The notes under the pieces are model-generated. The model had not been told where the DNA came from, did no database searches, and was given only the letters and a program-made list of their open reading frames with translations. A stretch of DNA of 64,000 nt from Lota lota (lineage: Eukaryota; Chordata; Actinopteri; Gadiformes; Lotidae). Below are positions 30,157 through 51,565 of the stretch, in pieces (within the stretch, counting starts at the first letter, position 1; each line of letters begins with the position of its first letter). Position numbers and translations under genes: made by a program. The DNA is taken from assembly GCA_026745465.1 (NCBI GenBank), contig JACYXH010000278.1:3132285-3196284 (forward strand), written 5' to 3'.

Positions 30157-30354
30157 TGCTACAGTGACTTTGGCGCGCCATCTGGGATTATATCACACGT
30201 CAAATTTTAACCAGAGCTTGAAAACATCGTTGAAATACATTTGTGAAAGAAAGTGACTGTGGAAGAGTGGTAAAAAAAAAAAGAAACACGATCAAATCGG
30301 AATCTGCTCATGAATAATAATGCTTTGCATGTGGAACATCCCACGCCACATGTG

Positions 30355-30378
30355 CCCCCCCCCCCCCCCCCCCCCCCC
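30355..30378. repeat. C24 homopolymer
   Basis: Uninterrupted C run. Confidence 0.95.
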
Positions 30379-30543
30379 ATGTCTTCTAGTAAAGTGGCTG
30401 TGCACCGCCTTCTCATGGGAGCGTTCAGCAAGGGATGCGGATGGGGAAGGGATACTTTGAAGGAAAGTAATGGATGTTTTCTTATATTCTTTTGAGTGTG
30501 AAGAGAGAGAATGTTGCCAAGCCTCCCCCTCATGTCTACGCTC

Positions 30544-30547
<4 letters not shown>

Positions 30548-30612
<65 letters not shown>

Positions 30613-30698
30613 CCTCTCTCCCTCTCTCTTACTCTCTTTCTCTCTCGCTCTCTCTCTCTCTTACTCTCTTTCTCTCTCGCTCTCTCTCTCTCTCTCGG
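30548..30698. repeat. (CT)n microsatellite
   Basis: About 150 bp of CT repeat with occasional CG, TCC and TTA interruptions. It generates Ser-Leu ORFs in several frames that are not genes. Confidence 0.97.
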
Positions 30699-30699
30699 A

Positions 30700-31929
30700 G
30701 CCTCCGTGGAGGGTCCAAACACTCCTACGCTTATAGCTTATCAGCACGACACAACTCGCTCATATCTGGCTCTCTACATTGTTTTCTACCGCTGCGCGGC
30801 CTTGCACTTTCTCTCCTTCACAAGAATCTGTCGATGCATTTTAATGTTATTTGTTTGGACAAATATTCCATGTGACTGTCGGTCTAATCCACTGTGTATA
30901 GCGGAACACACTTAGTATGTTGCTAAATAACTTACTTACTATCTAACAAGCCATTTTTGTAGTCAACTTATAAGACGTGAACATTTCCACATAGTGGCTT
31001 ATACATAAGAATTGTATGGTCCATCTCCATACATCAGTTTAGTCTTTTGTGGATTACTGAAATAATTCAATTACGTATAAACGGAAAGTCTATGGGAGAG
31101 TGAAGTAAAGTGCTTAGTTACTGCCAGGGTATTATAACAGTTAGTTTAAACATAAATTTGATGCACTGACAAATGAGTTCATGATGCTGAGTTAATAAAT
31201 ATTTTTACTTTTCACTTAAAGGTAGGGTAGACAATTTGTAGAAACCAGCCAAGGAAAGCTAGTAGTAGTTTAAAAGTATACAACCTAAAAAAAAAACAGC
31301 CCTCCCTTCAGGCCTCCCTCCAATTTCATTCTCCCAAAACTCATGATTAGCTTGCTAGCTTTGGCAATAGGCCTGCCTAGCCTTGTGGAAAAATCCGGTC
31401 ATGCGCAACGAGTGCACAGGCAGATTGTGCGCATGTAGGATGTAAAGATAATAGGATGTGTGTCGGAATGTCAAATCTGGTCCTGTGGTCCCTGATCAAC
31501 TCCACGCTCCCGACCTCCCCAGCTGCCCTGTGGCCTCCTCTCACCTATGGCCTTTAGTTGCACTATTATGGAGTTGAATTCTAAACACTTCAACCCTCCC
31601 CTTTTTTAAACCGACAACTGTGGCATCGGTAAAGGCCGTGGTAACCCTCGACCAAACACCTACAGGTACTGCCATGCAGATTGCAGGATCTTTCCATTTG
31701 TAGGAGCGTGGCGTAGAGCAGAGCCAGACTGAACCTACAACTTTAGTAGTAAAGTTAGGTTGCTAGGATACACTGGCACCAGCTAGATTTAGAGATGGAA
31801 AGAGAGCTAGATGCAAGTGTCTGGTGTGTGCGCATGTGTGCGGTCCATGCATGTGCGTGTGTGTCTCTGTGTGTGAGAGAGATAGCACAGGCACTGAATG
31901 CTTATCAAACCTAAAAAAAAGTGAGCAAG
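30700..31929. other. Intergenic, no gene seen
   Basis: Non-coding. TAAAGGTAGGGTAGACAATT at about 31220 resembles the start of a fish dispersed repeat, but I could not define an end. Confidence 0.5.

Positions 31930-32012
<83 letters not shown>
31930..32012. repeat. (GA)n microsatellite
   Basis: About 80 bp of pure GA, followed by purine-rich DNA to about 32340 with a second (GA)n at 32246-32296. Confidence 0.97.
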
Positions 32013-32015
<3 letters not shown>

Positions 32016-32244
32016 TGAAGAGAACAGGAGTGAAAAGAGAGGTGAGGGGGAGTTGAAAGAAAAAGAGAGGGTCTAAAAGTAACTAAAAGTGGGTGAGAGA
32101 GTTATAGAGAGAAAGAGTGAGGAGAAAGAGATAGGGAGAGGAGAGGGGACAGGGAGAGAGAGGGTGTATGTGGAAGACTCTTGGGAGTGTGGGTGAGGGG
32201 CAATGTGAGAAAACAGGGGCAGCTGGAAGGGATGTAAAAATAAC

Positions 32245-32245
<1 letters not shown>

Positions 32246-32296
<51 letters not shown>
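32246..32296. repeat. (GA)n microsatellite
   Basis: About 25 GA units. Confidence 0.97.
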
Positions 32297-32473
32297 CAGC
32301 GAGTGTGAAGAGAAATAGAGAAACATTACAGCAGAAAGAAGCAGGATAGCAAAATATCCAATTTACATGACAGACAATATATATATATAAATATACTGTA
32401 TATATATATATATAATATAGATTGTGACAGATACATCAATAGATAGATCCATAAACAGAAAGACAAATGTTAA

Positions 32474-32512
32474 CATTTACATTTAGCAGATTGTATTTTA
32501 TCCAAAGCGTAC
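32474..32512 (-). mobile_element. V-SINE/L2-type 3' tail fragment
   Basis: Reverse complement reads CGCTTTGGATAAAATACAAT then CTGCTAAATGTAAATG. This is close to the shared tail of fish V-SINEs and L2 LINEs, also present at the end of the SINE at 60.4 kb. Confidence 0.65.
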
Positions 32513-32520
32513 AAACGTGC

Positions 32521-32521
<1 letters not shown>

Positions 32522-32556
<35 letters not shown>
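32522..32556. repeat. (CA)n microsatellite
   Basis: About 17 CA units. Confidence 0.95.
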
Positions 32557-32557
<1 letters not shown>

Positions 32558-32995
32558 GGCTCGGTGAGGCTGTACACCTGTTGCACATTGAGCAATCAGT
32601 GTGCACAGGTTAAGCCAGCCATCTTCACACACACTCAAGAAGATCTTGCATGGCAACATGGAGCACCAGCGTCATGTATCATTGTCTGCAAACCTTACAA
32701 TAAACCAGCTTTCAACACCACCACCCTGCGTCCTTGTCTGGAGGAGCCCAGTGAAAGTCACCTAGGTGGAGTGTGGCAGCCACCTAGATGGCGTGTAGCA
32801 TGGACATTGCTACAACATAGTTACAGCAATTAATCCAAAATGCATATAAATATCTAATACTGACAGACTGATTTATAGCTAGAGATCGACACACTGTGTG
32901 TGTGACAGATGGATGTGCAAAGTAAGACATGGAATGGAAGGGAGGGAGAACAGCCAGAGAGCAAATGCTTGGTTGCCACTAACCTGTGGGCGGGG

Positions 32996-33436
32996 CAGAG
33001 AGGGCTGTCCCCATGGTATAGGGAGCATCATAGAGCAGAGAGGGCTGTCCCCATGGTATAGGAAGCATCATAGAGCAGAGAGGGCTGTCCCCATGGTATA
33101 GGAAGCATCATAGAGCAGAGAGGGCTATCCCCATGGTATAGGGAGCATCATAGAGCAGAGAGGGCTGTCCCCATGGTATAGGAAGCATCATAGAGCAGAG
33201 AGGGCTGTCCCCATGGTATAGGAAGCATCATAGAGCAGAGAGGGCTATCCCCATGGTATAGGGAGCATCATAGAGCAGAGAGGGCTGTCCCTATGGTATA
33301 GGAAGCATCATAGAGCAGAGAGGGCTGTCCCCATGGTATAGGAAGCATCATAGAGCAGAGAGGGCTATCCCCATGGTATAGGGAGCATCATAGAGCAGAG
33401 AGGGCTGTCCCCATGGTATAGGAAGCATCATAGAGC
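32996..33436. repeat. 40-bp minisatellite, about 11 units
   Basis: Unit AGGGCTGTCCCCATGGTATA then GGAAGCATCATAGAGCAGAG. Units starting at 33001, 33121, 33241 and 33361 carry GGGAGC and the others GGAAGC; those at 33121, 33241 and 33361 also have CTATCC. This gives a 120-bp higher-order period. No spacers, so it is not CRISPR-like. Confidence 0.98.
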
Positions 33437-33533
33437 GGACAGCAGACTACTTAATGCACTGCCCTACAGCCAAGTGAACCACAGGAGATCTAGAGCTGCA
33501 TGGATATGTAAAAACTTTCAATCGCTCTCTCAT

Positions 33534-33666
33534 ACACACACACTCACACACACACGCACGCACATATGCACACGCACACATGCATATGCCCGCACAAAGA
33601 CGTGCACACGCACACACACGTGCATGAGGGCACACACACACACACACATGTGCACACACACACACA
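33534..33666. repeat. Imperfect (CA)n tract
   Basis: CA repeat broken by CG, TG and AT steps. Open frames of His/Thr are artefacts. Confidence 0.95.
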
Positions 33667-34384
33667 GTTCTTCACAAATAGTAATAGCTATGAATCCAAA
33701 ATGCCGATAAATATTTAATACGGCACGGCTTGTGAGTTAAATTTGCAGACAAATCACGTCTTGCGCTGCATCCAATGTCTCAAGAGGGAAACTCACACAA
33801 AAACACAACGCAGCAGGGCCACTGTTGTTCTGAAACCCAGGAAGGATCTAGGTCAGATCCATAGTGTTCCAGTGACCTGCAGCTGACCGGGGACCTCTCT
33901 GTTTATCTGGTCACCTCCACAGTGCAAGGCCCCTCTCTGCACTTCTAGACTCAGGTCAATACCAAACAAGCCATCGTCACAGTTGAGCAGGCATTTATCT
34001 ACATTCCCCTGTGGTTTCCTACTGAGGCATCATGAATCCCAGTTCCCATTCCAGCTTCATCTTTCTATTTAGATTTGAATGCCCTATTTCAGTAAACAAC
34101 AACAACCGGATTCACTCAAATTACGGCCTGTGCTAAACCTTTCTAAACATCACTAAACAAGATTTCGTTGCAAAGACCAAAAAAGGTATAGCACTGTAGT
34201 AAAAGTGTAGTAAAAACAACATGCTATTACACTCCAATGGCAGAATGTGCAATCGTGTTGGCACAATGATTCCACAAAGTTTCAACCAAGATAGTTGGCG
34301 AATCAATAATGCCAATAATACAAGCCAATTAGCCAACTTTGGATTAGTATGCTCTGCCTCCCACCTCCAGTTAATTCAGGTTTT

Positions 34385-36965
34385 CAGAATCAGAATCAGA
34401 GTTGCTTTTATTACATCTTAACGTACAAGTACGCAAGAGTACAATTCTTAGGCTTGGATCCTCAACAGTCATATAGCAGCATCAATACAAGATCAATAAC
34501 AAAGTATGTAATAATAAATAATAATAATAATAAGTAGCACAATCAATACAACAATGTGTTCAAGTGGCAGTGGTACCATCCACAGTGGTAGTGCAAAAAA
34601 TAAATACATAAATAAATAAAATGCTGTGCAAAATACAGAATATAATGCAGATAATCTAATGGGTTGTTGTAGTGTGCGTGGGGTTGGTTTGGGGGTAATT
34701 GATTTTTCCAGGAGCCTGGCTGCTTGGGGGAAAAAACTGTTCGTCATCCTCTGGGTTTTGGCCCCGAGGCTTCGGTACCGCTTCCCAGATGGCAGTAGCT
34801 CAAACAGTTTCTGATTGGGGTGGCTGGTGTCCCTAATGATTCTGAGGGCCTTCTTGACACACCGGGCCTTGTAGGTGTCCTGGATGGAGGGAAGCTCACA
34901 TCCGCTGATCCTTTCAGCTGTCCGCACTACCCTTTGCAACGCTTTGCGGCTTTGGGCAGTGCAGTTCCCGTACCAGGCAGTGATGCATCCCGTCAAGATG
35001 CTCTCCGTTGTGCCTCTGAAGAAGGCCCCCAGGATCTTGGGCCCCAAGTCTAACTTTTTTCAGCCGCCTAAGGTGAAATAGGCGACGGTGTGCTTTTTTC
35101 CCGACCTGGTTGGTGTGCTCGTCCCAGGTGAGGTCGTTGGTGATGTGGACCCCCAGGAACTTGATGCTGTTTACCCTCTCCACAGCAGACCCATTGATGG
35201 TGATGGGGTCGTGTACCTGTCTCTTCCTCCTGGAGTTCACCACCAGCTCCTTGGTCTTGTCGGCGTTGAGAGCGAGGTTGTTGTCTTGGCTGTACTGAGC
35301 CAGGCGGTCGACTTCATTCCTATAGGCCGCCTCGTCGCCGTCGGTGATTAGGCCGATCACCAGAACTTGATTACCGTGTTGGAGCTGTGTGTGGCCACGC
35401 AGTCATGGGTGTACAGGGAGTAGAGGAGGGGGCTTAAAACACAGCCCTGGGGGGCTCCTGTGCTGATGGTCAGGGGGGCGGAGATCTTAGAACCCATCTT
35501 CACCACCTGTTTCCGATCTGACAGGAAGCTAAGGATCCAGTCGCATAGGCCAGGGTGGATGCCTAGGTCCCTGAGCTTGCTGTCAAGTCTGGAGGAGACT
35601 ATGGTGTTGAATGCTGAACTATAGTCCACAAACAGCATCCTCACATAGGAGTTCCTCTTGTCAAGGTGGGTGAGGGCTGAGTGGAGTGCTGTGGCAATGG
35701 CGTCATCTGTCGATCTGTTATTCCTGTAGGCAAATTGGTGAGGGTCCAGGGTGGGTGGCAGCATTCTGCAGATCAGCACCTTGATAAGCTTCTCAAAGCA
35801 TTTGCTCACTATGGGGGTGAGAGCAACAGGGCGCCAGTCCTGTTTGGACATGTTACCTTGCTCTTTTTCGGTACTGGGTTGATGACTGATGACTTGAAGC
35901 AGGTGGGCACTATGCCCGTGGAGAGGGAGAGGTTGAAAATGTTTGTGAATACACGAGCCAGCTGGTCCGCACATGCTTTGAACACCCGGCCTGGTATTCC
36001 ATCTGGCCCGGCCGCTTTTCGGATGTTGATGCGTTTGAATACCACACGCACATCTTCCTCTGCGATGTGTCGTTTGTGGAGTAGGCTCTCTCTAGGAGGT
36101 TGGTGTGGCTCAGTTCAAAGCGGGCGTAGAAACTGTTCAGCTCATCTGGCAGAGAGTCAACTGAGTCAGCTGTGCAGCTAGGGGTCTCTTTGAAGTCAGA
36201 GATTGTGTGTAGTCCCTTCCACGTGGGTCATTGCTTCTTAGCTGTGACTCTATTTTCTTTCCGTAATCTCTCTTGGCTGCCTTGATCACTCTTCGAATGT
36301 CATAGCGGGCAATTTTTATTTCTGTAGTATCTCCGTTTTTGAATGCTGCTGTTCTTGTAGATAGTGCTGGTTTGACGTCGATATTAATTCATGGTTTCCG
36401 GTTTGGATACACAGACTGTTTTCGTGGGGACCACTTCCTCTATGACCTTTTCTATGAAGCCCAGGGTTCCTGCCGCGACCTCGCTTATGTCACCACTGTT
36501 CTCTGCAAACTCTGTCACTGAATCAAAGCGGTCCTGAAGGATCGCGTCTGATTCGACAGACCAGCATCGACTCGTGCGCATGATTGGTGGTGACGTTTTC
36601 AGTTTGTGTTTGTAGGCGGGCACAAGGAGGATGGAAGAGTGGTCTGATTTGCCGAAAGGTTGGCGGAGGAGGGGTTTATATGCGGCACGGAGTTGCGTGT
36701 AGGCGTGGTCTAAGCAGCTTCCGCCTCTTGTGTTTACATTTATGTGTCGATAGAATTTTGGCAAAACCTTCCTTAGTGGCGCTCGGTTGAAGTCTCCAAC
36801 CGCGATTAGAGCGGCCTCTGGGTGTCTGTTTTCTGTGTTGCTGATAGTTCCATACAGTTCCTTAAGTGCGACGTTCGTGTCGGCTTGTGGTGGAATATAA
36901 ACTGCTATGCATATGATGGCAGAAAAGTCTCTCGGAAGCCAGTTTGGGCGGCAGAGCAATGGGTT
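34385..36965 (-). mobile_element. 5'-truncated L2-type non-LTR retrotransposon, inactive
   Basis: Minus-strand order is endonuclease remnant (36959-36384; IAVYIPPQAD, AVGDFN, DHAYT, SDHSSILL), reverse transcriptase in broken frames (about 36050-34910; [78 protein letters not shown], then LALNADKTKELVV and SIKFLGVHI), then a 3'UTR ending in ATTCTG repeats. Frames change at least three times. The segment that should hold the F/YADD catalytic motif is deleted at about 35357. The N-terminal endonuclease and any ORF1 are absent. Clade (L2 versus Rex1/CR1) is from recalled similarity. Confidence 0.88.
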
Positions 36966-37978
36966 TTGTCAATATCCCTGTTTTATAACATGGTTGATAA
37001 GAATGAGTGGGTGGACAAATGAGAAAATTGATCAATGGATGGATTTTTTTTATTAACGTTATCATTAAAAAAAAGAAATGTACTCGTTGAGTAAGAATTG
37101 AGGCTAAGCTTGAGCAGCAGTTGGGTTGAGGTGAACTATTTGGTTACCCGTCCATTTGAGGGGGATGGGGAAGTTAGTGTATACATCAGTGGTCAGGACA
37201 GTAATTGTATTATCATCTCTCATTGGGTTACTATGATGTACGCTAGTTGCCTTATACAATTTAGTCTTTCTAATTTTCCGTCTTCTACTTAACTCAATCG
37301 AAGTGACTCATTTGAATATGCCACAAAAAGGATGCAAACATTTCTGAATGAGGTTGTGTAAATTATATCCCCAAAGCTTTGTTTAATTGGCTTTTCCCCT
37401 CAATAGCACCTCATTTAATAAATAATAAAGAATTAAACACTTTTTGAACATTTGACATATTTTATATACAATGTTTAATTGCATGTATCTTCAAGCAATG
37501 CATTATTTGCTACTTGTGTAAACATTAAATTCAAACATTAAATTTAAATTGTATAATTTACAATGGTTAATTGGATTGTATCTTATTTAAATGCTCCTAA
37601 TTATAAATGAAATATGCCTGCATTTAAAATTATAGCAATTTTGAATCACCTACTTCCTGTATTATTTTGGTAACTTTCACTTTCACTCATTACTCAACAA
37701 TAAAAACACTAATCACTTCTACCACACATCTCCCAGAGCTCCACATCCAGGGCTGTGGATAGCTTACCCTTGCCCAAGACTCCTCATCGATCCTCCCAGC
37801 CTTCCAGGTCAAGCAAATTCTCATCAGACTTCACAGCTCCATCGGCTTTCAGGCATGTCTCTGCCAGTCCTGCCAGATCACATACAGGCTGACCTGGTCT
37901 AGATCATCATCCGGTGAGGGCTGCTTTCATACATGGTTCTTCATCCGTCTCCTACGTAAACAGTCAATGAAAAGGAAC
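36966..37978. other. Intergenic, no gene seen
   Basis: AT-rich; nothing recognised. Confidence 0.6.
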
Positions 37979-38297
37979 GGATCTGAGATGAGCATTAAGG
38001 CCTGTAATGTTAGACCAGCCTGAGACATGATCTGTTGTTTAGATCTGATCTGAGTCAAGCATTAAGGCCTGAGTTGTTAGACCAGCCTGAGAAATGATCT
38101 GTTGTTTAGATCTGATCTGGGTCAAGCATTAAGGCCTGAGTTGTTAGACCAGCCTGAGACATGATCTGTTGTTTAGATCTGATCTGAGTGCAGCATTAAG
38201 GCCTGTAATTTGAGACCAGCCTGAGACATGATCAGTTGTTTAGATCTGAGTGCAGCATTAAGGCCTGTAATTTGAGACCAGCCTGAGACATGATCTT
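37979..38297. repeat. 67-bp tandem repeat, about 5 units
   Basis: Unit core AGCATTAAGGCCTGxxxTxT then AGACCAGCCTGAGACATGAT and CTGTTGTTTAGATCTGATCT. The last unit lacks 8 bp (one GATCTGAT). First and last units are the most diverged. Confidence 0.96.
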
Positions 38298-39582
38298 AGT
38301 TAGTTTAGTTCTGACCACAATGGAGACAGTAGCCTTTTGCCACCTTATTGAACACATCACTTTGTAGAATGTATATCAATAGGCCTACTGGCATTAGTGA
38401 TTGCTATTCAATAGGCATTGGTCCAGAGGGGGTCAGGAGCTATTTCAACTTCTTATAGTTTTGTAAATAAAATCACTGACTGAGTGTTCTTATTTTTCTT
38501 ATTGTTCTTAAGATTGAGAAGTTGCTCATCAGCACATTGCATTTGCGTTCAATGACAGAACGCCAAATAATACATTTTATTTGATCTGCACAACATTTGT
38601 TCTTAATTCTGAGCTTAGTAGTGGTTTCCTAAATGTAGATACACGATTCTCTTGAACGTGAATCAAATCATTGGAATACATTTGACTCTATTGTGAATAT
38701 GTTTTGTCAAACAAATCCATTAGAGTGGTCCTATTACTGAGGGGTCCTTCACGGTGACAGTGATTCAGCAGTCAGACAGACAGCACAACAGGAAGCAAAG
38801 GGACAGCACTTATCTGAGAATAAACATAGAGTTTGTTCATTCAGATGCCGAGAAAAGATGGAATGAAATATGTAGCCTTTGGTTTCTTCATTTGTTTTAT
38901 CAATTTCTTCCTGAAATATTACCACATTTATCAACAGATCTCTTTTTCTACTGTATTCCTCTGATTCTAGACAGTGTCTCAAGTCAGCCGACACATTGGG
39001 TCATACATCTCTTATGCGAATTATACAAAAATTAAGTCGGACTATTTGAATAGCAGTCTCAAACCTCTGTAAATTAGGGACTTTTCTTGAAGGGAGAGAA
39101 CTACCAAAAAGAAGATTAGAATGATCAAAAACATTTTGGTTTGTGATTTGTCTTGTATAATTACTGTGACTGCTGGGAGATGGTATAAAGTTCGGCCCAG
39201 GTGCAAAACGCACGGCTAATTGGACCCCCATTAACAACAAAATATTCAAACGCTGTTATCCACACACCACCTAGCGCACACACAAAACTGTTATCCACCA
39301 TCTGTCTTTGGTGTTTGTCGACACTGTGCTCATTTATGTTTTTTGTTTTTATATTTAGATTCTTCACACACGCCCCCTTCTTCCCTCAACCAAAGGGAAG
39401 CGTCTGGTACACATGATGGCATACTTGTGGTAAAAGAAAAAGCGTAGCTGCTTTTTGATTGGTTTCAGCGAGGGCTAGGAAGGAGATATGGAATCTTTGT
39501 ACTGAAGCTGTACTGTCCGGCCAATCTTTCAAATCAGCATGATGGCTGATTTGCCATCACCTTATGCAATGATTTGAACATT
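38298..39582. other. Non-coding stretch
   Basis: No gene seen; could be distal 3' flank of ca10. Confidence 0.5.
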
Positions 39583-39660
39583 TGTTTATTTACCTTTATT
39601 TAGTCAGGTTATTACCATTTAGGTTAAATCACCATTTTACAAGGCAGACCTTGCCAAAGG
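39583..39660. mobile_element. Fish SINE/LINE 3'-end fragment
   Basis: TTTACCTTTATTTAGTCAGG ... ACAAGGCAGACCTTGCC matches the widespread fish tail type TTTATTTAACCAGG ... ACAAGxxAGACCTGGCC. Confidence 0.6.
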
Positions 39661-39683
39661 CATGTGTGTGTGTGTGTGCGTGT

Positions 39684-39712
<29 letters not shown>
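39684..39712. repeat. G29 homopolymer
   Basis: Uninterrupted G run after a GT repeat, followed by GGACGGGGGGGAC repeats. Confidence 0.95.
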
Positions 39713-39714
<2 letters not shown>

Positions 39715-40939
39715 GGGGGGGACGGAGGGGACGGACATGGTGATGCTGTTAGGTAAGAGACTTGTAGGCAGCGGGGTACTTAAGTCTGAATCCAAGAGTC
39801 CCACATGACAATATCAGCAATTCCTTTATTTATTGTTTGGTGCCCACAGTTGTTACTCAATGTTACACATTCAACTGAGAGAAACACACCGGGGGTGACC
39901 AGCTTTAGGAGACCTTCATGAACACATCTCAACACCGCATGGAGTCACAAATATGTTCTAGAATTCACAAGCTTCCCTACTTCCACAACCAAATCCTCAT
40001 AGCTGTCTTCATTTCACCCCATCGTAACAATGGACAACTGAAATATCAGTTTGTACTCAAACACATAGCTCACAACAAAAAACACATTCTTCTGCTTTTG
40101 TCTAGAGGGGGGCGGGCATTGTAATCACAATGCCATGTCCTCATCGTACACGTTACACATTTCCGACAATAAAAGAGCTTTTCCCCAAAATGTCCAGCCG
40201 TTTCACATGGAGCAGCTGGAGAGACTACGACATTAGCAATCAGCATATCTGTTATCTTGTTATGTTAGGGGATTGCTAAAGGAGCCCAAGGGGAAATACC
40301 GCACGGTGGCCTGTCAAACCGCCTCAAGCTCACGAGCTCATGATGCCGGCAACATTAAAACGATAGTCTCTTCCGACTAGGTTCTGCTTGACAGCTTTTC
40401 TGCTGTCAAAAAATGTCTTCCTCCCACGGTGAATGTTTTCTGCTGGGCGGGTGAATAATGCACACTTAATTTGGCGTGGGATATCACAACCATTCCATTT
40501 TGGTGCCTTACGAAGACACAGAGCTGTAACAGTGGGCCGGCGGGGGCTGATATCTGTAGAATTGGGCGGGCGTGTGTGGGTGCGGTCCTCGTTGTTTAGG
40601 GTTTGGATGTACCCCAGGGAAGGCGTGGCCGTCCCAGGCTAATCCCGTGAAAGGACAATGTTCCGGTCAACAATTGAGGTCCATTATGTCCCCACCTGAT
40701 TAGCAGAGAGACGTTGTGCAGCACAGTTTGAAAGCTTCCATCACTCCAGTTGTTTTTGTTTAGTTTATTTTTGTTTCACACGCTGTTGTGAATTGTCATT
40801 ATTGCGCAGTTGTCCTTTACACAAATTTCCGGCGTGTGTGTTTGACCACAACATGACCACGGCTCAGGTTGTTGTTGTGATGTGACCACGTCACATCACT
40901 GTTTGATTGGTCAAAGTCTGCAAAGTCCAAAGTAAACGT
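39713..40939. other. Non-coding flank below ca10
   Basis: No coding potential recognised. Minus-strand AATAAA signals (TTTATT on plus) occur at 40941, 40764 and 39825, so part may be ca10 3'UTR. Confidence 0.5.
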
Positions 40940-40940
40940 T

Positions 40941-40946
40941 TTTATT
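40941..40946 (-). terminator. ca10: Candidate ca10 poly(A) signal
   Basis: AATAAA on the minus strand about 150 nt beyond the ca10 stop. It is the nearest signal, but a longer UTR to 40764 or 39825 is equally possible. Confidence 0.4.
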
Positions 40947-41095
40947 TCCAAAATATTCTTTCCAGTGGGGGCACACACAAGCTGGTTGGACCTTCCAGGC
41001 CTTGGTGGATGTGCAGTAGAGACGAGAGACGTTGAAAACGAAATGGATTGGAATGGGATCCAACTACCGCCCCACCACCGTTCTGAAGATGGACT

Positions 41096-50152
<9,057 letters not shown>

Positions 50153-50179
50153 CTACGGGACAGAAAGAGACATAGGGGG

Positions 50180-50183
<4 letters not shown>

Positions 50184-50265
<82 letters not shown>

Positions 50266-50266
50266 C
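50184..50266. repeat. (GA)n microsatellite upstream of a ca10 acceptor
   Basis: About 80 bp of GA. In the transcript it is a CT tract about 30 nt upstream of the 50152 exon, an extended pyrimidine tract. Confidence 0.96.
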
Positions 50267-51055
50267 ATTATTAACCATTAACCAAACATCACTTAACAGA
50301 AATGAACCAAAACATTACAAAGAAATGAAAGCAAATGAAAACGAACCCAAATACTAAAAACGGAAAGAAAAAGAAAGACAAATATGACTCCCTCATTTTG
50401 CACTAAACATAAAACACCAGCCTGGGGCCAGAAACGGCTCATAGCATCCACACCAACTACTACTAGAATGCAGATTAACCGAGCTGTCAGTTGTCCCTTC
50501 AGAACCTGATCTTTGTCCCCCGTTCCCTTAAAGAGCCAGTGCACCCACTGTTTCAAATGGAATTCGAATACTATGTGATAAAGAATTATTGTAAAATTGG
50601 GCTGAGTTTTAGGAAAGAGGGGGGCGTGTTATCCCCATGGTTACGACCCACGCCAACTTTATGATACTTTTTTAGTACCGTCGTTGTGTAACTGTTATGA
50701 GCGTTATAATAAGCGATGTTGTATATGAAATCCACCACACAACGTAGCGTTATACTCTAGGCGTCCGGGAAGCCAAACCCCTCCTCGGACGTGGACATTA
50801 AATACATCGCTGCTCAGACGGAGCTTCACCATCCACACACACCGTGGCGTTAAGTATCCAAAAAAAAAAAAAAAACGTTCTTGCGGACACCGCAGTCAAC
50901 CGTTGGCCAGACAGAGCTCCACAAGTCCACACAGACCGGAAATTTAATTAATAACAAGACTTACACAAATGGTTCATTGGAAAAACACTCGCCAAGCCCC
51001 ATAAACCAGGGTTGTGCCCAAACCCCCTTAGCCCAAAACATATCACCAGAGTTAT
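50267..51055. other. Non-coding DNA upstream of first seen ca10 exon
   Basis: A15 run near 50860; nothing else recognised. Confidence 0.6.
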
Positions 51056-51565
51056 TGTTAAGGTTACGGCAGAACAAGCGGACCCAAACGCAAGACACAG
51101 AGCAGGCAGAGACGAACAAAGGGGGCCAAGGTATTTATTTGGCAGACAAGAGTTGTCAGGCAGGCAATGTTCGGCAACGGAGAGGCAGGCAGGCAGGCAG
51201 GGACTCGGCAACAGGCGGATGGTCAGGAAGGCAGAGGTTCGGTAACGGTAGGCAGGCAGGCAGAGTTCAGCATAAGCGGATGGTTCAGGGGCAGGAACAG
51301 GAACGGGAGCGGGAGCAGGAACAGGAACAGGAACAGGAACAGGAACAGGGGGAGATACAGAATGCCAATGGCGGGGACGAGGATACCGACGAGTGTGGGG
51401 TAAACAACGAACTAGCACTGGCTGTGTGAAAAGCCAGTGCTTAAGTACTGTGGGGGGTGATTGGTAATTGACTGCAGGTGTGGGTAATCAGAGGGAGCAT
51501 GTGGGGTAATGGAGGCAGGGTGTCCCTAGGTGGCGGAAGTGGACGGAACGGGAGAGGGTGTGACA
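51056..51565 (-). mobile_element. Solo LTR-like element
   Basis: In minus orientation it begins TGTCACACCCTCTCCCG and ends CCGTAACCTTAACA (TG...CA termini). A TACTTAAG box lies about 120 nt in, and AATAAA near 51133 precedes the end, the normal U3-R-U5 order. Inside are GCAG and GGAACA short tandem repeats. The flanks GTTAT and GTTTG share only GTT, so no clean target duplication. A 183-codon plus-strand ORF here is not a gene. Confidence 0.55.

Noticed and set aside
30470..30915. Ser-Leu ORFs in three frames
   Set aside because: Translation of a CT microsatellite.
32996..33436. Regular 40-bp direct repeats considered as a CRISPR array
   Set aside because: Contiguous units with no unique spacers, in a vertebrate genome; it is a minisatellite.
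50881..51429. 182-codon ORF with a QEQEQEQE stretch
   Set aside because: Lies mostly within the LTR-like element and its short tandem repeats; no family or splice support.
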